NCBI GenBank assembly: GCA_031266215.1
Contig: JAISBL010000069.1
Coordinates: forward strand, 1 to 45,308
DNA: 45,308 nucleotides
Source of the DNA: Tannerellaceae bacterium
Lineage (GTDB): Bacteria > Bacteroidota > Bacteroidia > Bacteroidales > Tannerellaceae
Reading direction: 5' to 3'
This document shows, one piece after another, positions 19,401-27,877 of the stretch. Under the pieces are notes generated by a model. It worked only from the letters and a program-made list of their open reading frames with translations. It had not been told where the DNA came from and ran no database searches. A program made the translations under genes and the position numbers. The stretch's first letter is position 1; the number at the start of each line of letters is the position of its first letter.

Positions 19401-20270
19401 TGTACCTGATTCTATAATAGCTTCAATATTGTTATTATCTAATACTGATTCACGGTCGATGATGACATCATTGCGTTCAATAGATACTACTTCTCCTGTA
19501 TCTTCATCCACAAAGTCTTCCACCCATGTTTTCAATACACGGGCAGCCAATTTACGTCCATTTAGTTTCTTTAGATTTGATTTGGAGACTTTTACCTCTT
19601 CGGCTAGATTAAAGATTTCTAGAATATCTTTATCGCTTTCAAAACCTATCGCTCGTAAAAGCGTTGTGACTGGCAGTTTCTTTTTACGGTCAATGTATGC
19701 GTACATTATGTTATTAATGTCAGTAGCAAACTCAATCCATGAGCCCTTGAACGGAATAATACGTGCCGAATACAATTTTGTGCCGTTCGCATGTATACTT
19801 TGTCCAAAGAACACTCCAGGCGAACGGTGCAATTGTGAAACGACAACTCGCTCCGCACCATTGATAACGAAAGTACCCCTTTCTGTCATAAACGGAATCG
19901 GTCCCAGATAAACGTCTTGTGCCACAGTATCAAAATCTTCATGATCCGGATCCGTACAGTACAATTTTAATTTGGCTTTTAATGGCACGCTATAAGTTAG
20001 TCCACGCGCAATACACTCGTCGATAGTGTAACGCGGTGGATCTATGTAATAGTCTAAGAACTCCAACACAAAATTATTACGTGTATCCGCTATAGGAAAA
20101 TTTTCTGCAAACACTTTATACAATCCCTCCTTTTTTCTTTTTTCCGGAGGCGTGTCAATTTGGAGAAAGTCTTGGAATGACTTTAATTGTACTTCGAGAA
20201 AGTCCGGATATGGAAGTGGATTCTTAATCGATGCAAAATTAACTCTTTTATTTTCAGATGTTGAAGACAT
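16458..20270 (-). CDS. rpoB: DNA-directed RNA polymerase subunit beta
   Basis: Catalytic subunit of RNA polymerase, 1270 residues, target of rifampicin. The rifampicin cluster is readable: [15 protein letters not shown], then [13 protein letters not shown]. By alignment to E. coli the residue at position 526 is Asn (codon AAT on the minus strand, 18810-18812, residue 487 here) where His is usual; the 513, 516 and 531 equivalents are Q, D and S as normal. The C-terminal region ([39 protein letters not shown]) is complete. It follows rplL with an attenuator-like hairpin in the 107-bp gap. Confidence 0.99.
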   Translation of the reverse strand: MSSTSENKRVNFASIKNPLPYPDFLEVQLKSFQDFLQIDTPPEKRKKEGLYKVFAENFPIADTRNNFVLEFLDYYIDPPRYTIDECIARGLTYSVPLKAKLKLYCTDPDHEDFDTVAQDVYLGPIPFMTERGTFVINGAERVVVSQLHRSPGVFFGQSIHANGTKLYSARIIPFKGSWIEFATDINNIMYAYIDRKKKLPVTTLLRAIGFESDKDILEIFNLAEEVKVSKSNLKKLNGRKLAARVLKTWVEDFVDEDTGEVVSIERNDVIIDRESVLDNNNIEAIIESGTQNVLLHRDDQNLSDYAIIYNTLQKDPSNSEKEAVLYIYRQLRNAEPADEASAREVITNLFFSEKRYDLGEVGRYRINKKLGLTTSEDIKVLTKEDIIEIIKYLIELINSKAIVDDIDHLSNRRVRTVGEQLYNQFGIGLARMSRTVRERMNVRDNEVFTPIDLINAKTISSVVNSFFGTNALSQFMDQTNPLAEITNKRRLSALGPGGLSRERAGFEVRDVHYTHYGRLCPIETPEGPNIGLISSMCVYAKINDLGFISTPYRRVENGKVDFSDEGLKYYTAEEEERMTIAQGNAPLNNDGIFIRERVKSRLEADFPQVTPSDVNLMDVSPTQIASIAASLIPFLEHDDANRALMGSNMMRQAVPLLRPEAPIVGTGIEAQVAKDSRTQIIAKHDGEVVFVDSTCIKIKYNRTETEDFVSFEDAIHTYYIPKWRKTNQSTTVDMRPICQRGDQVKTGQILTEGYSTQNGELALGRNVKVAYMPWKGYNYEDAIVLNERMVREDFFTSIHVDEYILEVRETKRGMEELTSDIPNVSEEATRDLDERGIVRVGARIEPGDILIGKITPKGESDPSPEEKLLRAIFGDKAGDVKDASLKATPSLHGVVIETSLFSKAVKKRKSRLTDKAILPKLDEEYESKMATLKALLVDKLMILTGGKVSQGVKDYMNIEVIAKGVKFTRKELENLDYNAIQVSKWTTDAAKNDLIKEVILNYLKKYKELDAELRRKKFDLTIGDELPTGIVQMAKVYIAKKRKIQVGDKMAGRHGNKGIVSKIVRQEDMPFLEDGTPVDICLNPLGVPSRMNLGQIFEAVLGWAGQTMNVKFATPIFDGASLDDLNSWTDKAGIPRYGKTYLYDGGTGERFDQPATVGVTYFLKLGHMVDDKMHARSIGPYSLITQQPLGGKAQFGGQRFGEMEVWALEAFGAAHILQEILTIKSDDVIGRSKAYEAIVKGEPMPNPGIPESLNVLLHELRGLGLSFTLD

Positions 20271-20310
20271 TTAGTATGGGATTTGTTGAACTTATTGAAA
20301 ATATAGACAT

Positions 20311-20351
20311 AAAAAGGTTAAGAATCTACTCATTAGCGAAGATTCTTAACC
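20311..20351 (-). terminator. Attenuator-like hairpin between rplL and rpoB
   Basis: On the minus strand GGTTAAGAATC (20351-20341) pairs perfectly with GATTCTTAACC (20326-20316) around 14 bases and is followed by TTTTT, a canonical intrinsic terminator. A second smaller hairpin (ATCTGG-ATA-CCAGAT, 20356-20370) lies between it and the rplL stop. Since rpoB has no visible promoter of its own, partial read-through is the likely mode. Confidence 0.75.
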
Positions 20352-20377
20352 AATCATCTGGATACCAGATATAGATG

Positions 20378-20755
20378 CTATTTAAGCTCAATTTCGGCTC
20401 CAGCTTCTTCCAAGCTTTTCTTTAATCCTTCTGCATCAGCTTTAGCAATACCTTCTTTTATGATATTAGGTGCTCCATCTACCAAATCTTTAGCCTCTTT
20501 CAAGCCAAGACCAGTCAACTCTTTTACTAGTTTAACGATTGCCAATTTATTTGCACCTGGCGCTTTCAATACTACGTCGAATGAAGTTTTTTCTTCAGCT
20601 GCTTCAGCCGCAGTACCGGCAGCAGGAGCGGCTACAGCCACAGTTGCTGCAGCGGGTTCAATACCATATTCTTCTTTAAGGATCGTAGCCAGTTCACTAA
20701 CTTCTTTTACAGTCAAGTTTACTAATTGTTCAGCAAAAGCTTTCAAATCTGCCAT
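20378..20755 (-). CDS. rplL: 50S ribosomal protein bL12 (L7/L12)
   Basis: Stalk protein that recruits translation GTPases, 125 residues. The N-terminal dimerisation helices ([20 protein letters not shown]) are followed by the Ala-rich hinge (about 35-55) and the C-terminal factor-binding domain with [20 protein letters not shown] and [12 protein letters not shown]. It lies 36 bp after rplJ and is followed by the attenuator before rpoB. Confidence 0.98.
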   Translation of the reverse strand: MADLKAFAEQLVNLTVKEVSELATILKEEYGIEPAAATVAVAAPAAGTAAEAAEEKTSFDVVLKAPGANKLAIVKLVKELTGLGLKEAKDLVDGAPNIIKEGIAKADAEGLKKSLEEAGAEIELK

Positions 20756-20791
20756 TTTTGTATGATTTAAATGATTTTTATTTACTATAAA

Positions 20792-21322
20792 TTATCGTTC
20801 TTCCAAAGTCTTTAGTACTCCGAGAATCGTTTGCCCTGATGATTGCAGGGCGGAGACAACGTTTTTCATAGGAGATTGTAGCAAAGCGATAACATCTCCA
20901 ATAAGTTCGCTCTTGCTCTTGATATTTACCAAAGTATCCAAAAACTCGGTACCGATATAAAAGCTTTCTTGTACATAAGCAGCTTTCAGTTTAGGTTTTA
21001 CATCCTCTTTGCCCTTAGCTATTTTGGTAAATTCTTTTATTAGACGAGCAGGCACATTAGCCACATGAGAAAACATTACAGCTGTATTGCCCTTCAAAGC
21101 TGTGTCCAGCAAAGAGGAGTCTACGCTTACATTTTCCAATGCTTTTTTCAGCAAGGTATTTTTTACAACAACCAATTTTACTTCCTGTTTGAAGCATTCT
21201 CTCCTCAATGCACTTGTTCTTTTTGCGTTAAGCGCCTCAATATCCGTCAGATAAAAATTAGGATATTCCTGAACAGTAGCAGTAAGTTGTTTTATAATTT
21301 CGCTTTTATCTCCCTTTTTCAT
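20792..21322 (-). CDS. rplJ: 50S ribosomal protein uL10
   Basis: Stalk base protein that anchors bL12 dimers on 23S rRNA, 176 residues. The family core FKQEVKLVVVKNTLLKKALE and GNTAVMFSH is present, and the C-terminal helix that binds bL12 is complete. It begins 15 bp after rplA, too short for the separate L10 leader known from other bacteria, so any autoregulatory site would have to overlap the end of rplA. Confidence 0.98.
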   Translation of the reverse strand: MKKGDKSEIIKQLTATVQEYPNFYLTDIEALNAKRTSALRRECFKQEVKLVVVKNTLLKKALENVSVDSSLLDTALKGNTAVMFSHVANVPARLIKEFTKIAKGKEDVKPKLKAAYVQESFYIGTEFLDTLVNIKSKSELIGDVIALLQSPMKNVVSALQSSGQTILGVLKTLEER

Positions 21323-21337
21323 CGTTCAATTGCTTTA

Positions 21338-22036
21338 TTAATTTTCTTCAACTGATTTAGGGTCAATTTTAATACCCATACTCATCGTACTTGAAAGATA
21401 AATGCTCTTTATGTATGTACCTTTTGCTGCAGAGGGTTTCAATTTGTTCAATGTTGAAACAAATTCTTTTGCGTTTTCACGTATCTGATCAGGCTTGAAA
21501 GATACTTTTCCTACCGAAGTGTGGACAATTCCTGTCTTATCTACTTTAAAGTCAATTTTCCCTTGTTTGACTTCCTTCACCGCCTGTCCTACATCATTGG
21601 TGACCGTACCGCTTTTCGGGTTAGGCATTAGACCGCGAGGCCCTAATATCCTGCCTAAAACACCTATTTTACCCATGATGGAAGGCATGGTGATTATGAC
21701 ATCAATATCTGTCCATCCACCTTTAATCTTGTCTATGTATTCGTCTAATCCGACATAATCCGCACCTGCTGCATTTGCTTCGGCTTCCTTATCGGGGGTA
21801 CATAATGCAAGAACCCTGACTTGTTTACCTGTTCCGTGAGGCAATGAAACCACTCCTCTCACCATCTGATTTGCTTTACGGGGGTCAACACCTAAGCGGA
21901 CGTCTACATCAATGGAGGCATCAAATTTGGTAGTAGAAATTTCTTTTACCAATGTGGAAGCCTCTTTAAGAGTATACGCTTTCCCGACTTCAATCTTGCC
22001 CAAAACCAGTTTCTGATTTTTTGTAAGTTTACTCAT
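21338..22036 (-). CDS. rplA: 50S ribosomal protein uL1
   Basis: Large-subunit protein of the L1 stalk, involved in exit of deacylated tRNA; 232 residues, full length. The signature around [19 protein letters not shown] and the start [16 protein letters not shown] are typical. It lies 15 bp after rplK in the cluster rplKAJL. Confidence 0.98.
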   Translation of the reverse strand: MSKLTKNQKLVLGKIEVGKAYTLKEASTLVKEISTTKFDASIDVDVRLGVDPRKANQMVRGVVSLPHGTGKQVRVLALCTPDKEAEANAAGADYVGLDEYIDKIKGGWTDIDVIITMPSIMGKIGVLGRILGPRGLMPNPKSGTVTNDVGQAVKEVKQGKIDFKVDKTGIVHTSVGKVSFKPDQIRENAKEFVSTLNKLKPSAAKGTYIKSIYLSSTMSMGIKIDPKSVEEN

Positions 22037-22051
22037 CTCAATTGAAGTTTT

Positions 22052-22495
22052 TTAATTATTATCCGGAAATGTCCCTTTAACAGTGATACCCATACTTCTA
22101 GCCGTCCCTGCAATCATTTTCATGGCAGCTTCAACTGTAAAGCAGTTTAAATCTACAAGCTTGTCTTCTGCTATTACTTTCACTTGATCCCAAGCGATTT
22201 CCGCTACTTTTTTGCGGTTCGGCTCAGCAGAGCCTCCTTTTAATTTAGATACTTCCATTAACTGGATAGGTACAGGAGGCGTTTTGACAACAAAATCAAA
22301 AGATTTATCGGCATAGTAAGTTATTACCACTGGCAATATTTTACCGCCTTTGTCTTGGGTCCTGGCATTGAACTGCTTGCAAAATTCCATAATATTAATA
22401 CCTTTGGAACCTAATGCGGGTCCTACCGGCGGAGAAGGGTTTGCTGCTCCTCCTTTAATCTGCAATTTGATTTGTCCTGCAATTTCTTTTGCCAT
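22052..22495 (-). CDS. rplK: 50S ribosomal protein uL11
   Basis: Binds the GTPase-associated centre of 23S rRNA; 147 residues. The start [20 protein letters not shown], the segment [19 protein letters not shown] and the C-terminal [13 protein letters not shown] are characteristic. A 69-bp gap separates it from nusG and holds a small stem (CGCTT/AAGCG). Confidence 0.98.
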   Translation of the reverse strand: MAKEIAGQIKLQIKGGAANPSPPVGPALGSKGINIMEFCKQFNARTQDKGGKILPVVITYYADKSFDFVVKTPPVPIQLMEVSKLKGGSAEPNRKKVAEIAWDQVKVIAEDKLVDLNCFTVEAAMKMIAGTARSMGITVKGTFPDNN

Positions 22496-22564
22496 TTTTC
22501 TGAAATTTTAGATATATTACACCAACAACAGAAAGACTATATTTCGCTTCGTAACAAGCGTTTA

Positions 22565-23107
22565 TTATTCTTTCTCAACTTGCATATAACCTAACTCAAG
22601 CGGAGTTTTCCGTCCGAAGATTTTAACCATCACTTTCAGTTTCTTTTTCTCGGCATGAACTTCTTCTATAACGCCAGTGAAGCCGTTGAATGGCCCGAAG
22701 GTCACTTTCACATTTTCTCCAACATAATACTGAATATCCAAATCACCTTGCTGCTCCTGCAATTCGTCTACCGTTCCTAAGATACGATTGACTTCAGTGG
22801 GACGCAAAGGCTCCGGATTATCCGAGCCGCCAAGAAATCCTATGACGTTAGGTATGTTTCTTAAACGATGTGCTACTTCACCTACCAAAATGGCTTCTAT
22901 CAACACGTAACCTGGAAGATATGCTCTTTCTTTCATCACCTTTTTCCCATTGCGCACAATAAATGTTTTTTCGGTAGGAATTAATACCTGCGATACATAT
23001 TCCCCTAAGTCTGTATTTTTCAATTCAGCTTCCAGATATTCTCTAACTTTATTCTCTTTGCCACTAATGGCTCGCAGAACATAAAATCTTTTTTCAGCGT
23101 CAGACAT
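22565..23107 (-). CDS. nusG: Transcription termination/antitermination protein NusG
   Basis: General elongation factor that binds the RNA polymerase clamp and links it to Rho or the ribosome. The 180-residue protein has the NGN domain (RFYVLRAISGKENKVREYLE at the start, YLPGYVLIEA) and a C-terminal KOW domain (VKVTFGPFNGFTGVIEEV). It lies 23 bp after secE in the conserved order secE-nusG-rplK. Confidence 0.97.
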   Translation of the reverse strand: MSDAEKRFYVLRAISGKENKVREYLEAELKNTDLGEYVSQVLIPTEKTFIVRNGKKVMKERAYLPGYVLIEAILVGEVAHRLRNIPNVIGFLGGSDNPEPLRPTEVNRILGTVDELQEQQGDLDIQYYVGENVKVTFGPFNGFTGVIEEVHAEKKKLKVMVKIFGRKTPLELGYMQVEKE

Positions 23108-23130
23108 ATCTTCTTACTTATTCGCTGATA

Positions 23131-23325
23131 TTAATACAACGCACTGTAAAATAGCCGCATAATATTCTCAAAGCCCAAATCTACCACAAAAATAAGCACT
23201 GCTATTATAAGGGAAGCAAACATAACAACCACAGCACTATTAGATAATTCTATCCTTGTAGGCCAAGAAACTTTATAAACAAGTTCGTTATAAGATTCTT
23301 TAAAATAATTCAAAATTTTCTTCAT
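23131..23325 (-). CDS. secE: Preprotein translocase subunit SecE
   Basis: Small essential SecYEG subunit, 64 residues, of the short single-helix type. An amphipathic N-terminal stretch with YNELVYKVSWPTRIELSNSA precedes one transmembrane helix (about 30-55). It lies between tRNA-Trp and nusG. Confidence 0.95.
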   Translation of the reverse strand: MKKILNYFKESYNELVYKVSWPTRIELSNSAVVVMFASLIIAVLIFVVDLGFENIMRLFYSALY

Positions 23326-23346
23326 CTGAATCTATAAAATTTTTAG

Positions 23347-23419
23347 CACGGAAGGAGAGACTCGAACTCCCGACACCTGGTTTTGGAGACCAGCGCTCTA
23401 CCAACTGAGCTACTTCCGT
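23347..23419 (-). tRNA. tRNA-Trp (anticodon CCA)
   Basis: Acceptor ACGGAAG pairs with CTTCCGT, the anticodon stem CTGGT/ACCAG holds loop CTCCAAA (anticodon CCA), and the T arm carries GTTCGAGT. It lies between tuf and secE, its usual place in Bacteroidales. Confidence 0.97.
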
Positions 23420-23468
23420 ATATACTCCCCACTCCATTACAAAGAGCAGGAAGATTATATTTATATAC

Positions 23469-24656
23469 CTAGTCTAATAATTCTGTAATCTGACCTGCAC
23501 CTACAGTACGCCCTCCTTCACGGATGGCAAAACGTAAGCCCTCATTACATGCTACCGGGTAAATCAATTCGATAGTTATAGACACATTATCACCAGGCAT
23601 AACCATTTCAGTTCCTTCGGGAAGCGTAATTTCACCCGTAACGTCCAAGGTGCGGATATAAAACTGGGGACGATATTTGTTGTGAAACGGAGTGTGACGG
23701 CCACCTTCCTCTTTTTTAAGTATATACACCTCTGCTTTTACCTTTGAATGAGGTTTTACCTTGTTAGGATGTGTGATTACCATACCACGTTTCACTTCGT
23801 TCTTATCGATACCGCGAAGCAACAAACCTACGTTGTCACCGGCCTGGCCTTCATCCAATATCTTACGGAACATCTCAACGCCAGTAACAACTGATTTTTT
23901 CCCTTCAGAGCCTAAACCAATTATCTGGATTTCTTCTCCTGTTCTGATGATACCTGTTTCTATACGGCCAGTAGCCACTGTTCCACGTCCTGTTATAGAG
24001 AATACGTCTTCAACGGGCATAAGAAAAGGTTTGTCTATTTCGCGCGGAGGTAACGGAATCCATGAATCGCATGCGTCCATAAGTTCTACTATTTTTTCTT
24101 CCCATTGAGGATCTCCATTAAGACCTCCCAAAGCAGAACCGCGTATAACTGGAGTATTATCTCCGTCGAAATTATAGAATGAAAGGAGTTCTCTCATTTC
24201 CATCTCAACAAGTTCTAACATCTCTTCGTCATCTACCGAATCACACTTATTCATGAACACGACCAATTTAGGTACATTTACCTGGCGAGCCAAGAGGATG
24301 TGCTCACGCGTTTGAGGCATCGGCCCATCGGTAGCAGCCACAACAATGATAGCACCATCCATTTGGGCAGCCCCAGTTACCATGTTTTTAACATAGTCAG
24401 CGTGTCCCGGACAGTCAACGTGTGCATAGTGACGGTTAGCAGTCTGATATTCTACGTGAGCAGTGTTGATTGTTATACCTCTTTCTTTTTCTTCCGGAGC
24501 ATTATCGATAGAATCGAATGAACGGATTTCAGAGAGACCCCTCTTTGCCAATACTGTTGTAATAGCAGCGGTCAACGTCGTTTTACCATGGTCAACATGG
24601 CCGATTGTGCCAATGTTTACGTGGGGTTTCGATCTGTCAAATTTTTCTTTTGCCAT
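23469..24656 (-). CDS. tuf: Elongation factor Tu
   Basis: GTPase that delivers aminoacyl-tRNA to the ribosome; 395 residues. The P-loop GHVDHGKTT is at 19-27, followed by [11 protein letters not shown] (switch I), [12 protein letters not shown] (switch II) and NKCD. Domains 2 and 3 are complete. It lies downstream of four tRNA genes and upstream of tRNA-Trp, so it probably shares a transcript with them that must be processed. Confidence 0.99.
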   Translation of the reverse strand: MAKEKFDRSKPHVNIGTIGHVDHGKTTLTAAITTVLAKRGLSEIRSFDSIDNAPEEKERGITINTAHVEYQTANRHYAHVDCPGHADYVKNMVTGAAQMDGAIIVVAATDGPMPQTREHILLARQVNVPKLVVFMNKCDSVDDEEMLELVEMEMRELLSFYNFDGDNTPVIRGSALGGLNGDPQWEEKIVELMDACDSWIPLPPREIDKPFLMPVEDVFSITGRGTVATGRIETGIIRTGEEIQIIGLGSEGKKSVVTGVEMFRKILDEGQAGDNVGLLLRGIDKNEVKRGMVITHPNKVKPHSKVKAEVYILKKEEGGRHTPFHNKYRPQFYIRTLDVTGEITLPEGTEMVMPGDNVSITIELIYPVACNEGLRFAIREGGRTVGAGQITELLD

Positions 24657-24721
24657 AGCTTAATTTGTTCTTTATTTAATTAAATGTACATAATCTACTC
24701 CTTAACGCTGCCTAAACACTG

Positions 24722-24793
<72 letters not shown>

Positions 24794-24803
24794 AAACATT
24801 AAG

Positions 24804-24876
24804 AGCGGAAGACGGGACTCAAACCCGCGACCCTCAGCTTGGAAGGCTAATGCTCTATCAACTGAGCTACTTCCGC
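24804..24876 (-). tRNA. tRNA-Gly (anticodon UCC)
   Basis: Acceptor GCGGAAG pairs with CTTCCGC, anticodon stem TTAGC/GCTGA (one G-U-type pair) encloses CTTCCAA (anticodon TCC), and the T arm is CGGG-TTTGAGT-CCCG. Confidence 0.96.
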
Positions 24877-24882
24877 ATCTTG

Positions 24883-24965
24883 TGGGCAGTGATGGATTCG
24901 AACCACCGAAGGCGTAAGCCAGCTGAGTTACAGTCAGCCCCATTTGGCCACTCTGGTAACTGCCC
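24883..24965 (-). tRNA. tRNA-Tyr (anticodon GUA)
   Basis: A class II tRNA of 83 nt with a long variable arm. Acceptor GGGCAGT pairs with ACTGCCC and the anticodon stem GCTGA/TCAGC encloses loop CTGTAAC (anticodon GTA). Confidence 0.96.
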
Positions 24966-24992
24966 TTTTATTACTTTGCTCAATGAATGCCG

Positions 24993-25066
24993 AGCCTCTT
25001 GTCGGATTCGAACCAACGACCCCGAGATTACAAATCACGTGCTCTGGCCAACTGAGCTAAAGAGGC
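24993..25066 (-). tRNA. tRNA-Thr (anticodon UGU)
   Basis: Acceptor GCCTCTT pairs with AAGAGGC, loop TTTGTAA gives anticodon TGT, and the T arm is GTTGG-TTCGAAT-CCGAC. The anticodon stem CGTGA/TCTCG has one U-U mismatch. It is the first tRNA of the cluster leading into tuf. Confidence 0.95.
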
Positions 25067-25072
25067 ATTATA

Positions 25073-25112
25073 TAAAAACAGCCATTTCACCTTCTATAAA
25101 GCGAAACGGCTG
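25073..25112 (-). terminator. Terminator between hpf and the tRNA-tuf operon
   Basis: On the minus strand CAGCCGTTTCGC (25112-25101) pairs with GTGAAATGGCTG (25090-25079) over 12 positions with two G-U pairs, followed by TTTTTATA. No TAnnTTTG box is visible between it and tRNA-Thr(UGU), so the tRNA-tuf unit may depend on read-through or an atypical promoter. Confidence 0.85.
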
Positions 25113-25124
25113 CGAATTTAGCTA

Positions 25125-25475
25125 TTATTTCTTAGACGCCAAAAATATCGAAGTTTTTTTTATCGACTCCGGCTTTTTCTTTGAAGCGGCTTTTTCTTTG
25201 AATTTAAGTAGCTGTTTGGATAATGCTTCGCAACATTCGTCTGTCGCACCTTCAAACGTATCATTTATTTTTTCGGCAAAAAGCTCACCATTTTTAATTT
25301 TCAGTTTCATCGACACATGCTTATTTTGCGCTGTCTCTGGTTTAATCACTTTAAGCGTAATCTCGGCCAGCTGGATACTATCGAAATATTGTTCAAGTTT
25401 AGATACCTTTTTCTGAACAAATGCTTCCAACTTTGCAGTTGCATCAAAATGGATCGAATGAATTCTAATGTCCAT
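25125..25475 (-). CDS. hpf: Ribosome hibernation promoting factor (HPF/YfiA family)
   Basis: Binds the 30S decoding region and inactivates ribosomes in slow growth; short form without the long C-terminal dimerisation domain, 116 residues. MDIRIHSIHFDATAKLEAFV and AEKINDTFEGATDECCEALS fit the family; the Lys/Ser-rich tail after about residue 90 is longer than usual. I start at 25475 because the family begins with this Met and an AGGAGG lies 5 bp upstream; the 11 extra residues of a start at 25508 are unlike the family. It overlaps the end of xerC by 11 bp, pointing to one transcript rpsU-xerC-hpf. Confidence 0.9.
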   Translation of the reverse strand: MDIRIHSIHFDATAKLEAFVQKKVSKLEQYFDSIQLAEITLKVIKPETAQNKHVSMKLKIKNGELFAEKINDTFEGATDECCEALSKQLLKFKEKAASKKKPESIKKTSIFLASKK

Positions 25476-26376
25476 AAAAACCTCCTTTTTTTGCTCTTGG
25501 ATGAGCATGATACATTTTTTTTAACTCTTCAAAAGTCGTATGTGTATAAACACAGGTTGAGGCCAGAGTGCTGTGTCCTAAAAGTTCTTTTACAGCATTC
25601 AGCTCTGCTCCGTTGTTCAGCATACTAGTTGCAAACGAATGTCTCAATACGTGTGGACTGCGTTTAGACAATGTTGATATTTTCGACAAATTTTTATTTA
25701 CTATATCATATACCATTCCTGCAGAGAGTGGCTCGCCGTTTTTCCGCACGAAAAACCATTCGCTGCTTCCACCTATTTTACGATTCCGAATGTCGATATA
25801 CACAAGTATCTTGTTTTTCAATCCATCGGCAAAAGGTATAAGCCGGTGTTTATTGCGTTTGCCAATCACGCGTAACAGTGAAGATTCATAGTCAACGTCA
25901 GCGTTTTTTATCCCTATCAATTCCGAGCGCCTCAGACCTGTGTCGTATAGCATCTCTAGGATAAGGCAGTTTCTCACGTCGTCAAAATCTCCTCCCAAAC
26001 TCTCATCGTCCAACAATTGTTCCATTTCGCCTTCTCTGATGAAATGAGGCAATGAAGTTCCTGATTTTGGGCCGTTTACCAATCGTAACGGGTTTGCCGA
26101 AACAATTTTATGCCTGACAAGAAATCTAAAAAAGGACTTCAAAGAACTTAACTTGCGGTTTACGGAAGCCGGCGCTATTTTATTGTCCAACAAATATACG
26201 ACCCAATTCCTAACAATATCAGAATCAATATCTCCAAGGGTAAACAAACTCCCGGTTTCTTTGTTCACAAAGGCTTTAAACTGTTCAATATCTTTAGTGT
26301 ACGAAACAACAGTATGAGCAGAGTAATTCCGCTCATATTGTAAATAGTCTATAAATGAATCTATCAACCTATCCAC
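25465..26376 (-). CDS. xerC: Tyrosine recombinase XerC/XerD family
   Basis: Site-specific recombinase that would resolve chromosome dimers at dif. The 303-residue protein has the N-terminal core-binding domain (1-100) and a complete catalytic domain with R149 in TGLRRSEL, K173, H242 and R245 in HVLRHSFAT, H268 in LLGHST and the nucleophile Y277. Length and position between rpsU and hpf match the housekeeping Xer of Bacteroidales rather than a mobile-element integrase. XerC versus XerD cannot be decided from this copy alone. Confidence 0.92.
   Translation of the reverse strand: MDRLIDSFIDYLQYERNYSAHTVVSYTKDIEQFKAFVNKETGSLFTLGDIDSDIVRNWVVYLLDNKIAPASVNRKLSSLKSFFRFLVRHKIVSANPLRLVNGPKSGTSLPHFIREGEMEQLLDDESLGGDFDDVRNCLILEMLYDTGLRRSELIGIKNADVDYESSLLRVIGKRNKHRLIPFADGLKNKILVYIDIRNRKIGGSSEWFFVRKNGEPLSAGMVYDIVNKNLSKISTLSKRSPHVLRHSFATSMLNNGAELNAVKELLGHSTLASTCVYTHTTFEELKKMYHAHPRAKKGGFYGH
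25481..25488 (-). promoter_or_regulatory. Strong Shine-Dalgarno sequence before hpf
   Basis: AAAGGAGG on the minus strand, 5 bp before the ATG of hpf and inside the last codons of xerC. Such sequences are uncommon before Bacteroidota genes. It decides the start at 25475. Confidence 0.6.
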
Positions 26377-26448
26377 ATCACATCAACTTTTGGTACATGC
26401 AACGAATATAGACAATGGCATTTAACTAGACAAGTATTGAAGTATAAT

Positions 26449-26640
26449 TTATTCTTCCGATTGTTGCAATTGCTGTACATAGATAGCCCGTATAGTCTGC
26501 TTTCTTTTCTCTACCGAAGGTTTGGAGAATGCCTGGCGGCTTCTCAATTCTTTTACAATACCTGTCTTTTCAAATTTTCTTTTGAACTTCTTAAGTGCTT
26601 TCTCGATATTTTCGCCTTCTTTTAATTGAACTACAATCAT
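26449..26640 (-). CDS. rpsU: 30S ribosomal protein bS21
   Basis: Small basic ribosomal protein, 63 residues: MIVVQLKEGENIEKALKKFK, then RRKFEKTG-type and RSRQAFSKPSVEKRKQ segments. It starts the rpsU-xerC-hpf operon from a good Bacteroidota promoter. No Shine-Dalgarno sequence precedes the ATG. Confidence 0.96.
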   Translation of the reverse strand: MIVVQLKEGENIEKALKKFKRKFEKTGIVKELRSRQAFSKPSVEKRKQTIRAIYVQQLQQSEE

Positions 26641-26694
26641 AAATTATATTTTTTTAATGTTATATTACTCATACTGCTACATGCCAAACGGGCG

Positions 26695-26725
26695 CAAAGT
26701 TATGTATTGTTTTGTGATAACCAAA
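26695..26725 (-). promoter_or_regulatory. Promoter of the rpsU-xerC-hpf operon
   Basis: On the minus strand TTTG (26725-26722) and TAACTTTG (26702-26695) are separated by exactly 19 bp, matching both Bacteroidota -33 and -7 consensus elements, 54 bp before the rpsU ATG. Confidence 0.8.
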
Positions 26726-26745
26726 TTTTTAGACAGCAAACTTCA

Positions 26746-26761
26746 GGGCTGACGCATCTAA
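26746..26761 (+). repeat. Short copy of a dispersed repeat (GGGCTGACGCATCTAA)
   Basis: The same 16 bases occur at 41176-41191 and, less the first base, inverted at 38256-38270. Here and at 41176 it lies about 50-60 bp before an IS5-like terminal sequence. Possibly an IS end or a small dispersed element. Confidence 0.6.
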
Positions 26762-26807
26762 TTTATCAGAAGTTTGCTGAGGCATTTATTATCCCATCCG
26801 GCTTTTA

Positions 26808-27231
26808 GAGCCTGTTTAAATTTCAATGAAATAAAAATATAAAGGTTTTCCGTATTCGCTGAACAGGTATTTTCTTTGAAGTGATGAAACTAAAAAGAAA
26901 TGTATCAGACAAATTTAACGGAAACCCAGTGGCAATATATAAAGAAAGTGCTACATATCTAGGAAAGGAAGAGGAAATATTATTTGCGTAAGGTGTGGAA
27001 TGGAATATTCTATCTGGTAAAAACCGATTGTCAGTGACGGATGCTTCCATCGGATTTCCCAGGTGTCAACCGGTTTACTATTATTATCTCAAATGGTCTG
27101 AATTATTGGATTTTGACTTATTGCTGAATGAATTACGAGAAAAAGTTCGTTCCAAACCCGGTTGGAATAAATAACCCACAGTTGGCATAATGGATAGCCG
27201 GAGTGTGCGTTGGTCAATAACTGTTCTTTAA
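26808..27231 (+). pseudogene. Decayed IS5-family insertion sequence, left part
   Basis: Begins with the terminus-like GAGCCTGTTTAAATTT. Pieces of an IS5-type transposase are spread over frames: MKLKRN, then YLRKVWNGIFYLVKTDCQ, a stop, RMLPSDFP, a frameshift, CQPVYYYYLKWSELLDFDLL, a stop, and VGIMDSRSVRW. The last contains the first catalytic Asp of the DDE motif (family GIMDSQSVRW). Two stops, one frameshift and loss of the 3' part make it non-functional. A second copy of the first ~110 bp is at 41224-41337. Confidence 0.8.
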
Positions 27232-27279
27232 ACCCAAATTACGCATTAGGGATTTTGGCAGTTAAATCAATGGATATTC

Positions 27280-27597
27280 TCAACCGCTTACCACACGACG
27301 CTCTTCTCTTATTTTGCGCATGTTAGCCGGCAAAGGAGAATCATCAGAAAGGGAACGTTTGCGACTGGAAATGACCATCTCTGCTAATGTTTCTGCAGGA
27401 AACAGATTTGGTTCAGTCGCAATTTCCATTTCCGCTTTGATATGTTCGGCCAGTCCTCTGAAGCGTTCCACTTCTGAAGGTAAAACGGTCGCTACACGAC
27501 GAAGCGTTTTCTGACGCACTTTATCTGAGTCGCGTACATTCTCTACAATGAGAATACTTACCTTACCGTTAGCCTGTGGCTGTGTCCTGACAAACAT
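27280..27597 (-). pseudogene. IS1634-family transposase N-terminal fragment
   Basis: The 105 residues start MFVRTQPQANGKVSILIVEN and continue DKVRQKTLRRVATV and AEHIKAEMEIATEPNLFPAE, ending LRKIREER-like (MRKIREERRVVSG). This is the N-terminal region of IS1634-type transposases (IS4 superfamily), normally over 500 residues; all catalytic parts are absent. A -7 element TAGCTTTG (minus, 27609-27602) remains upstream. Confidence 0.75.
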
Positions 27598-27601
27598 ACG
27601 G

Positions 27602-27609
27602 CAAAGCTA
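27602..27609 (-). promoter_or_regulatory. -7 element upstream of the IS1634 fragment
   Basis: TAGCTTTG on the minus strand, only 4 bp before the ATG of the truncated transposase, which would give a leaderless or nearly leaderless message if used. Confidence 0.35.
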
Positions 27610-27877
27610 AAACAAACACAGGAGTAATGCAAAGATTATTAACACTTTACGCTCCCAGACACTACAAATAGATTTCGGAAAAAATCAAATGATAAACTAC
27701 TGCTAATCAATGATGGATTTATATGCGAAATGGGGATGACCATCAAAGCCAGGAAAAGGCTCCTGAGAACGGCTCTTCTGGCTACAAAACACTTTGGAGG
27801 GATACTCTCGGTTATACCGGAAGATCCCTCCAAACATTTTAATAGCGTGAAGTTGGAAATTAATCCTAAAGGCGCCG
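27610..27877. other. Gene-free stretch with a hairpin after the GH9 gene
   Basis: I recognise no gene. Open frames on both strands lack family resemblance. The only clear structure is the long hairpin at 27793-27834, listed separately. Confidence 0.5.
27787..27834 (-). terminator. Hairpin downstream of the GH9 gene, probable terminator
   Basis: TTTGGAGGGAT (27793-27803) and ATCCCTCCAAA (27824-27834) are perfect 11-bp inverted arms around 20 bases, 44 bp past the GH9 stop. The T-run on the minus side is weak (GTGTTTTG). Confidence 0.55.
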
